From Streptomyces sp. NBC_01142 (GTDB lineage: Bacteria; Actinomycetota; Actinomycetes; Streptomycetales; Streptomycetaceae), in NCBI RefSeq assembly GCF_026341125.1, contig NZ_JAPEOR010000001.1, positions 3,286,001 to 3,350,000 on the forward strand: a stretch of 64,000 bases of DNA, in the 5' to 3' direction. The number at the start of each line of letters is the position of its first letter. Position 1 is the first letter of the stretch. The notes below the pieces were generated by a model that was given only the letters and a program-made list of their open reading frames with translations, searched no databases and had not been told where the DNA came from. The translations under genes were made by a program, and so were the position numbers. Of this stretch, positions 25,482-34,141 are shown one piece after another.

Positions 25482-25962
25482 CTCAGCTCCAGGAAATCGA
25501 CGGTGCGCGGGCGGACACGCTGGCGATCGGGTGAACGCAGAAGTGTGCGGGAACGAATCCGGGGGCAGGGAAATCATCTGCCGGGAATTGGCCGGAGAGT
25601 TTCGCGAACTCTGCGGCCTGAAGTGCGGGAGAGACGCTACGCACGGGTAACCCGGCAGGCAATAGCGTTGCCCGACATTCCAGGAGGAGGCCTCCCCGTG
25701 CCTGTTTTCTTGTCGCCGGTGCAGTAGACCGCTCCGGTTTCTTGTCCCTGAGTGAGCGCCCCTCGTCCATGGCGCACGGGTTCGGACAAACCCGAACCGA
25801 GCGCAGAGCCCAACGGCGCCGCCCGCCGGCGTTCGGGCCGTCCGTCCTGCGATCGGTCATCACTGTGCCGACGGACGCTCACCGGCAGCCCGTTTTTCGT
25901 TTTCTGTTATCGGCTCGGCCGCACCAGCATCTCCCACTTGGGGAGGCGTCAAGGCCGCAGTC
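25482..25962. other. Divergent intergenic region
   Basis: This region separates the secreted-protein gene (minus) from the sigma-CAP fusion gene (plus) and should hold both promoters. A very strong Shine-Dalgarno-like run AGGAGGAGG (25682-25690) precedes a nine-codon frame starting GTG 25698 and ending TAG 25727 (VPVFLSPVQ), which could be a leader peptide or chance. No other structure was recognised. Confidence 0.4.
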
Positions 25963-27612
25963 ATGAGAGAGAGTGGACAGAGCGTGAGCAGTGAACTCGA
26001 GGCAGCGGTGATCGTGGCGGCACAGGCCGGGGACCAGCAGGCCCAGGACCGACTCGTCGCCGAGTCTCTGCCCCTGGTGCACAACATCGTCGGCCGGGCA
26101 CTGCACGGTCACGCGGACGTGGACGATGTGGCGCAGGAGAGCATGCTCCGTGTGCTGAGCAGCCTTGACGGGCTGCGCGAGCCGGGCAGTTTCCGGTCCT
26201 GGCTGGTGACCATCACGATGAATCAGGTACGCGGTCACCGGCGGCAGGACCAGGCCGTACCGGTCGACGGCGGACTGGAGGACGCCTACGACGTCGCCGA
26301 TCCCCGCGCCGACTTCGTCGATCTGACCATCATGCGTCTCGGACTGTCGGGGCAGCGCCGTGAGGTCGCGGAAGCCACCCGCTGGCTCGACGACGAGGAC
26401 CATGAGGTGCTGTCCCTGTGGTGGCTGGAGGCCACCGATGAGCTCACCCGTGCGGAGGTCGCCGCCGCGCTGGGACTCTCCCCTCAGCACACGGCCGTCC
26501 GGATCCAGCGGATGAAGGCCCAGCTGGAGACGGGCCGGGTGGTGGTGCGCGCACTGTCGGCGGACCATCGCTGTGTCCTGCTCGAGCTGCTCGTCGAACA
26601 GTGGGACGGCATGCCCTCCGCGCCGTGGCGCAAGCGCATCGCCCTGCACGCCCGCGACTGCACGGTCTGCTCCGGATCCTCGGCCGGCCTGGTACCGGCG
26701 GAACGGCTCCTCGTCGGTCTGGCGCTGGTGCCGCTGGCGACCGCCTTCGCCCCCTCCGGGGCTCCGGACTTCGTCGACGTGTCCGCCGGCCACGAGATGT
26801 CCCCCGGCGGCGGACGCGCGGAGACCCGGGACGCGCTGCGTCGTAGTCGCCGTGCACGTCGCCGACGTGCCGCCACCGTGGCCGCCACTGTCGCGGCGCT
26901 GGTCACGGCGGGCGGCGCCGTCCACCTCTTCACGGGTGAACCGGAGGAAGACGTGATGCAGCCGTCGGTCGCCGCGGCAGCCGGAGCGGTGCTTCCGCTG
27001 ACGGTCGTGACGGACTCCGCGTCGCTGTCTGCGAGCCCTTCACCGTCTCGAAGCAGCGAGAGCCCGAAGCCTTCGCCGACCCACTCGCCCTCGGCCCACT
27101 CGCCCTCGGCCCACTTGCCCTCGACGCTGTCGCCCTCGACGCGGCCGCCCGAGCCGAGCAAGCCGGCCCCCCGCGCCTCCGCCGCCAAGCCCGCTCCCGC
27201 CCCGGCGCCCGAGGCCGGTGGCGACAGGGCTGCCTTCGTCCACCAGGTCACCCAACTGGTCAACGCCGAGCGGGCAAAGCGGGGCTGCGCCCCCGTGAGC
27301 GCCAATGGGCGGCTCGTCGCGGCGGCTCAGCGCCACTCCGAGGACATGGCGGCCAGGCACTACTTCTCCCACACCAGCCCCGGCGGCACGGACCCGGGCG
27401 ACCGTATCGATGCCGCCGGCTACCCATGGCGTACGTACGGCGAGAACATCGCCAGGGGCCACCAGAGCCCTGCCGACGTGATGAACGGGTGGATGAACAG
27501 CCCCGGCCACCGGGCCAACATTCTCAACTGCGCTTTCAGGGAGATCGGCATCGGCGTCCACGACGCCTCGGGCGGGCCGTGGTGGACGCAGGCGTTCGGA
27601 GCGAGGAGCTGA
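25963..27612 (+). CDS. ECF-type sigma factor fused to a membrane segment and an extracytoplasmic CAP domain
   Basis: The 549-residue protein has sigma region 2 (about residues 30-98, with ADVDDVAQES and FRSWLVTITMNQVRGHRR) and sigma region 4 (about 145-195, WLEATDELTRAEVAAALGLS). A zinc-type H229-x3-C233-x2-C236 motif like that of anti-sigma factors follows, then one membrane helix (about 303-323) after a run of Arg. A Ser/Pro linker (350-420) leads to a CAP/SCP domain (about 424-549; HYFSHTSPGG, YGENIARGHQ, HRANILNC). The sigma part is predicted cytoplasmic and the CAP part outside, so the molecule looks like a membrane-tethered transcription factor. A GTG at 25984 is an alternative start. 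Confidence 0.88.
   Translation: MRESGQSVSSELEAAVIVAAQAGDQQAQDRLVAESLPLVHNIVGRALHGHADVDDVAQESMLRVLSSLDGLREPGSFRSWLVTITMNQVRGHRRQDQAVPVDGGLEDAYDVADPRADFVDLTIMRLGLSGQRREVAEATRWLDDEDHEVLSLWWLEATDELTRAEVAAALGLSPQHTAVRIQRMKAQLETGRVVVRALSADHRCVLLELLVEQWDGMPSAPWRKRIALHARDCTVCSGSSAGLVPAERLLVGLALVPLATAFAPSGAPDFVDVSAGHEMSPGGGRAETRDALRRSRRARRRRAATVAATVAALVTAGGAVHLFTGEPEEDVMQPSVAAAAGAVLPLTVVTDSASLSASPSPSRSSESPKPSPTHSPSAHSPSAHLPSTLSPSTRPPEPSKPAPRASAAKPAPAPAPEAGGDRAAFVHQVTQLVNAERAKRGCAPVSANGRLVAAAQRHSEDMAARHYFSHTSPGGTDPGDRIDAAGYPWRTYGENIARGHQSPADVMNGWMNSPGHRANILNCAFREIGIGVHDASGGPWWTQAFGARS
27082..27141 (+). repeat. Four 15-bp tandem units coding the Ser/Pro linker
   Basis: CACTCGCCCTCGGCC is repeated exactly once and then twice with changes, encoding HSPSA-HSPSA-HLPST-LSPST in the linker of the sigma-CAP fusion. 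Such repeats can change copy number and thus linker length without a frameshift. Confidence 0.8.
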
Positions 27613-27672
27613 CGGGACCGGATGCGCGCGGGCATCACGGCTCCTCACCACCCATCACGGCTCATCGGCACA

Positions 27673-28554
27673 CTACGGGTTCACGGCCCGGGCCTTGAAG
27701 AACGTGTAGTGGAAGGTCCCGTCGTCCTCTGCCGTCCGGCTCAGATCGGCCATCCCCCAGTCCCAGTCGGCCGGGGTGGTGAGTCCCGCGGCCAGTGCGT
27801 CCTCCCGGACAGATTCGATCATGGCGATGAACGTGTTGCGGGTGAACCCCTCGACGAGTGAAGGCCGGGTCCGGTCGGCGTAGACCGTACGCGGGCGGAC
27901 CACGACATCGGCGTATCCGGCACGGGCCAGCAGCGGCTGCAACTGCCGGCCGATCAGCGCGTTGCCGCCGGCTGCCGACTGCAACCGGATCTGCTGGTCG
28001 ATCACCGCGCGGGCGCCGGCGCTGTCGGGGTGGAAGAACGCAGACCCGTGGTCTCCCTCGATCACGGTGATGGTGCCCCCCGGCCGCAGTACGCGACGCA
28101 GGCCGGCCAGCGCCTGCTGGGGGTCCGCCAGATGCTCGAGGACGAAGCACACAAAAAGGTGATCGAAGGCGGCGTCGCCGTACGGCAGATCGAACAGGTC
28201 GGCGCGACACCACTCCACCGTCGCCGTGGGGGCGTCGGCCGCGACGCGGGCGCGAGCCTGGGCGAGGGAGTCCTCGGACACGTCGACAGCGGTGAGGTAC
28301 GCCTCCGGACCGGCCGTGACCAGGTGAACCGTCTGAGCACCGACCCCGCAGCCGACCTCCAACACCCGGCTGCCGGCGGGGTACACGGATCCCGTATGCA
28401 GCAACGCCGCCAGGGTGTCCGCCTGATCACCCAACCGGCGGGCCTCGTGCTCCGAATAGCCGTGCACATAGCCGACTGCTGTCACCGCGGGTCCCCGTCC
28501 GTGCTGTGCTCGCTCGGGCGGCGTTGGGGTCCGTTGAGTCGTTTCCGTATCCAT
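27673..28554 (-). CDS. SAM-dependent methyltransferase (class I)
   Basis: The 293-residue protein has a Rossmann-fold methyltransferase core with motif I VLEVGCGVGAQTVHL (about residues 63-77), the acidic residue in LTAVDVSE, and the post-I block FDHLFVCFVLEHLADP. A C-terminal extension of about 100 residues follows. The start at ATG 28554 is chosen because an upstream in-frame ATG would overlap the divergent MocR gene. The substrate is unknown. It diverges from the MocR gene across only 28 bases, so the regulator probably controls it. Confidence 0.87.
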   Translation of the reverse strand: MDTETTQRTPTPPERAQHGRGPAVTAVGYVHGYSEHEARRLGDQADTLAALLHTGSVYPAGSRVLEVGCGVGAQTVHLVTAGPEAYLTAVDVSEDSLAQARARVAADAPTATVEWCRADLFDLPYGDAAFDHLFVCFVLEHLADPQQALAGLRRVLRPGGTITVIEGDHGSAFFHPDSAGARAVIDQQIRLQSAAGGNALIGRQLQPLLARAGYADVVVRPRTVYADRTRPSLVEGFTRNTFIAMIESVREDALAAGLTTPADWDWGMADLSRTAEDDGTFHYTFFKARAVNP

Positions 28555-28582
28555 GCCTGGAGCCTGTCGCCACAATGGCCTG

Positions 28583-30079
28583 ATGCACAGGTCCAATGGG
28601 AATGCCTCCGGCAGGTCCATAACTGTCGGTTCCGACTTCCTTCAGCTCAACGCCGACCATGCACCGATGGGTGGACTCTCCGCATGGCTGGCTCGCCAAC
28701 TCCGCCTCGCGATCTCGGACGGCCGTCTGCCGGTCGGGAGCAGGCTGCCGGCCACGCGGGTGCTCGCCGGTGAACTGCAGGTATCTCGTGGAGTGGTCAC
28801 CGAGGCCTACCAGCGTCTGACCGAGGACGGGCACGTCGTGGGGCGCGGGCGAGGCGGCACCATCGTCGTTGCCGCTCCGGTGGCACCACCGCCACCGCCA
28901 CCGCTACCGCCACCGGCGCAAGCGGACCGGCCGACGGCGCACGCTGTGTTCGGCGCCCCGCCCGATGCGGAGGTCTTCGACCGGCTCCGAACCTTGCCGG
29001 CTCGTATCGACCTCTCGCCCGGCGTACCCGATCTGGGCGCATTTCCGCGAACAGCATGGCTGCGCGCCGAACGCCAGGTGCTGAGCGGCCTGTCGGCCTC
29101 CCACTTCGGCTACGGCGATCCCCGGGGAACACCCGCACTGCGTCTCGCCGTAGCCAATTGGCTGGCCCGCAGCCGTGGCATCAGGGCCGACCCGAGCGAG
29201 GTGCTCATCGTCGCCGGCACCGCCCAGGCACTCGGACTGCTCGCCCAGGTCCTCCGTCATGACGGCATCCGCGAGGTGGCGGTCGAGGATCCGGGATCGC
29301 TCGGGGCCCGTCAGCATCTGCGTCACTGGCAGATGGACACCCCACCGGTCCCGGTCGACCCCGAAGGAATTCGTGTCGATGCGTTGCGTGCGACGAACGC
29401 TCCGGCCGTTCTGGTCACCCCGGCCCATCAATTCCCGACCGGGGTGGTGCTCGGCGGCGAAAGACGCCGCGCACTGATGCGGTGGGCCGGGGAGGGCGGA
29501 CTCGTCATCGAGGACGACTACGACTCCGAGCACCGCTACGACCGTCCGCCGGTGCCTGCACTGCGGTCGATGTTCGCGGAGCGGGTCTGCTACGCCGGGA
29601 GCGTGTCCAAACTCCTCGCGCCCGCCCTGAGAACCGGCTGGGTCCTCGCACCCCCGAAGTACCAGGACGCCCTCGTGGACGCCAAACGGTTCGCCGACCT
29701 CGGCAACGCCGCGCTGCCGCAACTGGTCCTGGCCCAGCTGATGGAGTCGGGCGCAATGGAACGCCAGCTGCGCCTGCTCCGCGGACGCCACCGCCGACGC
29801 AGGGACGCCATGATCGAGGCGATCAGAACCCACCTTCCTGGCGCGGTCGTACACGGAGCCGCGGCGGGCCTGCACCTGATGATCACCTTCGAGGACGACT
29901 TCCCCGACACGGACCTCGCGGCCGCGTCGCTCGAGCGCGGCGTGAAGGTGCAGCCGCTGTCGTGGCACAGTCGGCGCACCGATCGGCCAGGACTGGTCCT
30001 GGGCTACGCCGCAAGCACGGCGACCGACATCGGCGAAGGTGTGGCAATCCTCGGCAGCGTCTTGCGACGTCTGTGCTGA
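28583..30079 (+). CDS. MocR/PdxR-family regulator (GntR helix-turn-helix plus aminotransferase-like domain)
   Basis: The 498-residue protein has an N-terminal GntR-type winged helix (about residues 35-95), a Pro-rich linker, and a fold-type I aminotransferase-like domain. The PLP-binding Lys lies in YAGSVSKLLAPALRTGW, and the Asp contacting the pyridine nitrogen probably lies in VIEDDYDSEHRY. MocR proteins sense PLP or PLP adducts and regulate vitamin B6, GABA or other amino-compound genes. ATG 28583 gives the usual start; an ATG ten codons earlier overlaps the divergent methyltransferase start. TGG-CCT and AGG-TCCA half-sites around 28577-28598 may be its operator. Confidence 0.92.
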   Translation: MHRSNGNASGRSITVGSDFLQLNADHAPMGGLSAWLARQLRLAISDGRLPVGSRLPATRVLAGELQVSRGVVTEAYQRLTEDGHVVGRGRGGTIVVAAPVAPPPPPPLPPPAQADRPTAHAVFGAPPDAEVFDRLRTLPARIDLSPGVPDLGAFPRTAWLRAERQVLSGLSASHFGYGDPRGTPALRLAVANWLARSRGIRADPSEVLIVAGTAQALGLLAQVLRHDGIREVAVEDPGSLGARQHLRHWQMDTPPVPVDPEGIRVDALRATNAPAVLVTPAHQFPTGVVLGGERRRALMRWAGEGGLVIEDDYDSEHRYDRPPVPALRSMFAERVCYAGSVSKLLAPALRTGWVLAPPKYQDALVDAKRFADLGNAALPQLVLAQLMESGAMERQLRLLRGRHRRRRDAMIEAIRTHLPGAVVHGAAAGLHLMITFEDDFPDTDLAAASLERGVKVQPLSWHSRRTDRPGLVLGYAASTATDIGEGVAILGSVLRRLC

Positions 30080-30186
30080 TGGGCGGTCACCTCAGCTGGC
30101 CGCAGAGGCAGTTCGCCAAAAGAGTCGAGGAGATCACTCGGTTGGATTCTCCGACCCTGAGGAACTGGGGTCGGGCCAAGCACCAC

Positions 30187-30237
30187 CGGCCCTTCCCGTG
30201 CGGGTGTCCGCGGACCGGACTCGTACCGGAAGGGCCG
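30187..30237. terminator. Bidirectional hairpin between convergent genes
   Basis: CGGCCCTTCC (30187-30196) pairs perfectly with 30228-30237 and lies between the stops of the MocR gene (plus) and the DUF2993 gene (minus). Confidence 0.55.
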
Positions 30238-30254
30238 CCTCGCAGCTCGTTCCG

Positions 30255-31472
30255 TCAGGAACCGCCGGAAGTGCCCTTCCCGACGCGCAGACCGGAGCCC
30301 ACCACACGGGCCCTGACGCCGTCGCGCTCCACGGTGATGTCCCGCAGCCGCAACTCCCTCAGTGAGTCGGGCAGTTCGAACGACAGCGACAGCCGTTCCG
30401 AGAGCTCCGGAGGCTTGAGCGCGAGCAGGCCCTCGACCAGGCCGGGGTCGATACCCGCCTTGCGCAGCAGCTGCGGATGCTCAAGGACCACATCGATGAG
30501 GTTGACCTTCATCAGACGCTCGATGAACTTGGGTGCGTTGGTGAGCCGGTGGAGCTCTTCCTCGCTCCGCAGCGCCCGGTCCACCTGCGACTCGGGCACT
30601 CCCAGCCGGTCGACCACCGCGGGCACCGACAGCAGCGCCTTCAGGCGGGCCGCTTCGCGGCTGATCCGCTCGGCCGTCTCACGGTGCAGCCGCAGGCCGG
30701 CGTGGTCCGGGTCCTTGCCCGGCCGATAGGTCGCCACACGGGGAATGTCGAGCTGCATGCCGTCCAGTGTGGTGGTGAGCGCCCGTCCGTTGTCGCGCCG
30801 GATGTGCGCCTGTGCCCGTACGCGCAGATCCTGACCGGCCACGGTGAGTTCACCGTTCACGCGGACCGCGTTCGAGCCGCTTCCGGTGAACCGGAGTTGT
30901 GAGGCGCCCAGCTCGCGGTTCAAGTCGTCGAAGGAGAGCAGGACTTCGCCGTCCATCGTGCCGATGACGGCACCCTTGATCGAGGTAGGGGCGTCGCCGA
31001 CGATACGTATGTCCTTGGCGGTGGCGCGGACTTCGGCCAGCGAGACACGGTCGGCGGAGACGTCCGGCACGGTGACGTCGACCCGGTCGATCCGCTCAGC
31101 GAGCAGCTGGGTGAGGAACGGGAAGCCATGGATGTCGACGTCGGGCCTGGTGGCGAGCCCGAGCGACTGCTGGAGCTTGTCCGCCGCCTTGTTCTGCGCG
31201 TACGCCTCGGCCAGGCGGTCGGCGAGCAGCACGCAGACGGTGCACAGGAGGACCGCGACGGTGAGCTTCACCATTGCGGGCAACGCGGCGAACCGGCTCT
31301 TGCCGCGGTGGTTGGGCGGTGTCCAGTCATCGTCGTCAGGATCCGAGGTGAGCCCGAGCTCGAGCGGGTCCCGCGGATCGTAGATGCTGAAATCTGGTTC
31401 AGGGTCTGCCAGTTGAGCGAGTTCGTCGTATGGATTTCGTGGAGGCGCGGATATGCGTGTGGGGGGTCGCAT
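30255..31472 (-). CDS. DUF2993 (LmeA-type) membrane-anchored protein
   Basis: The 405-residue protein has an acidic, Pro-rich cytoplasmic tail (residues 1-55), one membrane helix (about 66-86), and an extracytoplasmic DUF2993 domain that begins DIHGFPFLTQLLAERIDRVDVTVPDV. DUF2993 proteins such as mycobacterial LmeA bind phospholipids and act in lipoglycan assembly. In Streptomyces they are usually single-pass membrane proteins of unknown detail. A C-terminal region of about 120 residues repeats the strand pattern. It stands alone in the window. Confidence 0.85.
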   Translation of the reverse strand: MRPPTRISAPPRNPYDELAQLADPEPDFSIYDPRDPLELGLTSDPDDDDWTPPNHRGKSRFAALPAMVKLTVAVLLCTVCVLLADRLAEAYAQNKAADKLQQSLGLATRPDVDIHGFPFLTQLLAERIDRVDVTVPDVSADRVSLAEVRATAKDIRIVGDAPTSIKGAVIGTMDGEVLLSFDDLNRELGASQLRFTGSGSNAVRVNGELTVAGQDLRVRAQAHIRRDNGRALTTTLDGMQLDIPRVATYRPGKDPDHAGLRLHRETAERISREAARLKALLSVPAVVDRLGVPESQVDRALRSEEELHRLTNAPKFIERLMKVNLIDVVLEHPQLLRKAGIDPGLVEGLLALKPPELSERLSLSFELPDSLRELRLRDITVERDGVRARVVGSGLRVGKGTSGGS

Positions 31473-31702
31473 CGCCTCATCCCACCACGAGGGCCACCCT
31501 CACATGCAAGTCCTACCGTGCGTACGTAGTGGTTTGAGCCGAATATCTCATCTCTCGGCGCTTCACCCAGGCGGTGGTCCAGCAGTGGAGGTGACCGGAT
31601 TCACTGTGGCTCTCTGCCGGCTCCAGGTTCGTTCGCCGGCTGCCCTCGGAAGACGTTGGCGGCGAAGGCGGTCAGCCGGTACCCGTCCACATTCTCGTTC
31701 TC

Positions 31703-32803
31703 CTACGTGTTCTGAATCGCGTTCACCAGTCCAGCAACAAGGTTCGCCCGCTCGGCCATGAATTCGACCACCAGGTACTCGTGGTCGGCGTGGGCACCAC
31801 CCCCGACTGCTCCAAGGCCGTCAAGTGTTGGCACTCCCAGTGCGGCGGTGAAGTTGCCGTCGCTTCCGCCGCCGACCGCCGTGCCTTCGAGGTCAGGAAG
31901 CAGCTGCTTTGCCACCACAAAGAGCCCGGCCGACGCCGACTCGGGCATCGGGGGTCGGCTGATGGCTCCCTGGACCGCGATTTCCGCCTCATCGAGATGC
32001 GGAGCCAGTGCTGCGAAAGCAGATTCGATTCGTTCCTTCTCGCCGGCCGACTCGACCCGGACGTCGACGATGACGGTCGCCTCTGCGGGAACGACGTTGT
32101 CCAGGGTTCCTGCGGACGCGACGGTCGGGGTAACAGTCGTGCCCATATCGGGTCGGCCGAGCGCTGCGATGTCCAGTACCTGGTGTGACGCTTCGATCAG
32201 GGCGTTGACCCCGGCTGCGGGCTCGAGGCCCGCGTGCGACGCCCGGCCCGCGATGGAGACTTGGAACGTGCCGCAGCCTTTACGGCCGGTCTTCAGGGCT
32301 CCGCCATCAGCGGCGCCCTCGAGCACAAGTACAGCGCCGCAAGCAAGGGCTCGATCTTCGATGAGAGCTCGAGAGGAGCGGGAGCCGACCTCTTCGTCGG
32401 CGGTCACCAGGATCTCGACGCCTGACCGGTCATCGAGCGTTGCCAGGCCATGAACCGCCTGTACCAAACCGCCGAGCATGTCAAAGACCCCGGGGCCGGT
32501 CGCATGCCCGTCTTCGACCATGAACGGGCGGCGTTCAAGGGTGCCGAGCGGAAACACCGTGTCATGGTGACCGAGGATCAGTACTTTGGGATCGCCACCG
32601 GCCGACCAGTGGACGTGCGGCCCGGCTCCGCTCTCCACGAGGATGGCCTGCCCGCCGAGGCGGCTCTCGATGACAGCGGCGACAGCTTTGGCCGATGCCG
32701 TCAAGGCGTCGAGATCGCGCGATGGGGACTCGATTTCGACGAGTGTCCTGAGGTCCTCAATCATCGCGTCAACACTCACACGGACGGTCTTGTGCATCGT
32801 CAT
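31703..32803 (-). CDS. M20-family metallopeptidase (carboxypeptidase G2-like)
   Basis: The 366-residue protein has the M20 metal sites: HHDTVFPLG (first His and the catalytic Asp), the bridging Asp in GPGVFDMLGG, and the Glu pair in VTADEEVGS. A dimerisation domain lies around GRASHAGLEP, and the last metal His is near the C-terminus in GGGAHADHEYLV. These enzymes remove C-terminal Glu or other residues from folates or small peptides. The start at ATG 32803 lacks a strong ribosome binding site; another ATG lies two codons later. Codon choice is slightly less GC-biased than in the neighbours, which might reflect transfer. Confidence 0.88.
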   Translation of the reverse strand: MTMHKTVRVSVDAMIEDLRTLVEIESPSRDLDALTASAKAVAAVIESRLGGQAILVESGAGPHVHWSAGGDPKVLILGHHDTVFPLGTLERRPFMVEDGHATGPGVFDMLGGLVQAVHGLATLDDRSGVEILVTADEEVGSRSSRALIEDRALACGAVLVLEGAADGGALKTGRKGCGTFQVSIAGRASHAGLEPAAGVNALIEASHQVLDIAALGRPDMGTTVTPTVASAGTLDNVVPAEATVIVDVRVESAGEKERIESAFAALAPHLDEAEIAVQGAISRPPMPESASAGLFVVAKQLLPDLEGTAVGGGSDGNFTAALGVPTLDGLGAVGGGAHADHEYLVVEFMAERANLVAGLVNAIQNT

Positions 32804-33109
32804 GTTGCAAGGGTACGTACCTTCCCGAGCAGGTCTGGAAGGTGGCACCCAAGCAGGCCGCCAGGCCGCGCTGCCCGTACCTGCGTGCAGTCGGGGGCCG
32901 GCCGGCATCACACCCGGCTCGCCGCCTCGCGCTGCGCGGCCCTCTCCCCGACGGTGACCGAAGGGCGCGTCCGGCGCCTCAGGAGGATGCGCACAGTGGG
33001 ATCAGCTTCCGCTCATGCGCCGCCCCGGGCCCGTCGCCCCGTTCGCTCTCCTTCGCGGTCGAACCCGACGTCGAGGGGCCACTCGGTCAGGGGCATACCG
33101 TCTGCGGCT
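32804..33109. other. Intergenic region without a supported gene
   Basis: No protein-like frame, hairpin or operator stood out. It should contain the M20 peptidase promoter and the sortase terminator. Confidence 0.4.
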
Positions 33110-33835
33110 TCACTCCGAAGCCGCGGACGGGACCAGCACGCCGACCTTGTCGATGCGGTGCTCGGGGTTGCTCTTGTCGTCGCGCCAGTAGTTTCCGGCT
33201 GCGTTGTCCTCCGGGGTCGCACAGGTGGAGAGCGTGATCATCGCCTTCGTGGGGCGCTTGCCGGGGGAGCCCGGGACCGCCGCCCGTTGCTCGGCGAGCG
33301 AGCGCTCGGAGCGGAAGGAGGTCTGCCTGGTCTCGGTGATCTTGTACGTGTAGACCTTGCCGCCCGACGTGACGAGGACCGCGTCGCCCACGTCGAGGGA
33401 CGGGAGGTTGCGCAGGGGGCCGCCGGCGGAGAGGCGGTGGGCCGTGACGAGGTAGTTGCCGACCTCGCCGGGCCCGACACCGCCATGGTCGCCGTACGGG
33501 CTGGCGGCCACACCGCGGTCCTGGATCCGCGTACCGGGCCAGTCATCGGTCGTCCCCTCGTAGGGGATCACGCGCAGGCCTTTGAGGCCGATCGACGGGA
33601 TGCTCAGTGAGGCGGTCCGGGTGCGCGTGCCGGCCCTGCGCTGGGCCGGCTCCGTGGAGGCGGGGGCGGGAGCCGGCTCGAGGACCGTCGACGCCGGAGC
33701 CTGGGCCGCCGAGGGCGTGGCCGGCGCGTCGCCGTCACCACCGGTGGAGCAGCCGAGAAGCACGATGAGCGCGCCTGCCAGTGCGACGGGAAGAGCTCGT
33801 GAAATGGCTCTTGAAGTGGCTCGTGAAGTGGACAT
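33110..33835 (-). CDS. Sortase-family transpeptidase with an N-terminal lipobox
   Basis: The 241-residue protein has a sortase fold with the catalytic His in NYLVTAHRL, Cys in TLSTCATPEDN, and a downstream Arg in NYWRDD or EHRID. Its size and single domain suit class F or E actinobacterial sortases. The N-terminus has three near-identical TSRA-type repeats, a hydrophobic stretch and LLGC at residues 26-29, a good lipobox. It may therefore be lipid-anchored rather than held by a transmembrane helix, which is unusual for sortases. No LPXTG-like substrate gene is adjacent. Confidence 0.88.
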   Translation of the reverse strand: MSTSRATSRAISRALPVALAGALIVLLGCSTGGDGDAPATPSAAQAPASTVLEPAPAPASTEPAQRRAGTRTRTASLSIPSIGLKGLRVIPYEGTTDDWPGTRIQDRGVAASPYGDHGGVGPGEVGNYLVTAHRLSAGGPLRNLPSLDVGDAVLVTSGGKVYTYKITETRQTSFRSERSLAEQRAAVPGSPGKRPTKAMITLSTCATPEDNAAGNYWRDDKSNPEHRIDKVGVLVPSAASE

Positions 33836-34141
33836 GGCACCCTGGATCGTTGGCGGGCACAGGGCCACAGCACATCGACAGTGGCCGCCTCAGGGGCGAC
33901 AACAACGGGGGGAGGCCGACTGTTCCCCGCTCCGGGCAGTGCTCGGTGACCGAGGCCGTGCAGTGACGCCCGATGGGAGCTCTGACCTGCAGGTACGGGA
34001 ACACCGGGGATGTGCCACTGCTCGCCTCATGGACTTGTCGCTTCTTGAGCGGTCCTGTCCCCCCGGATGTGTGTTCCGGCGGTGTGGTGTCCACCGCTCC
34101 GGCCTGCCCCTGGCCGGCCCCTCGCTCACGCGAACCGCAGC
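33836..34141. other. Intergenic region without a supported gene
   Basis: This lies between the sortase start and the nucleoside hydrolase stop, both on the minus strand. Short frames are present but none is protein-like. The sortase promoter is expected at its left end. Confidence 0.4.
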
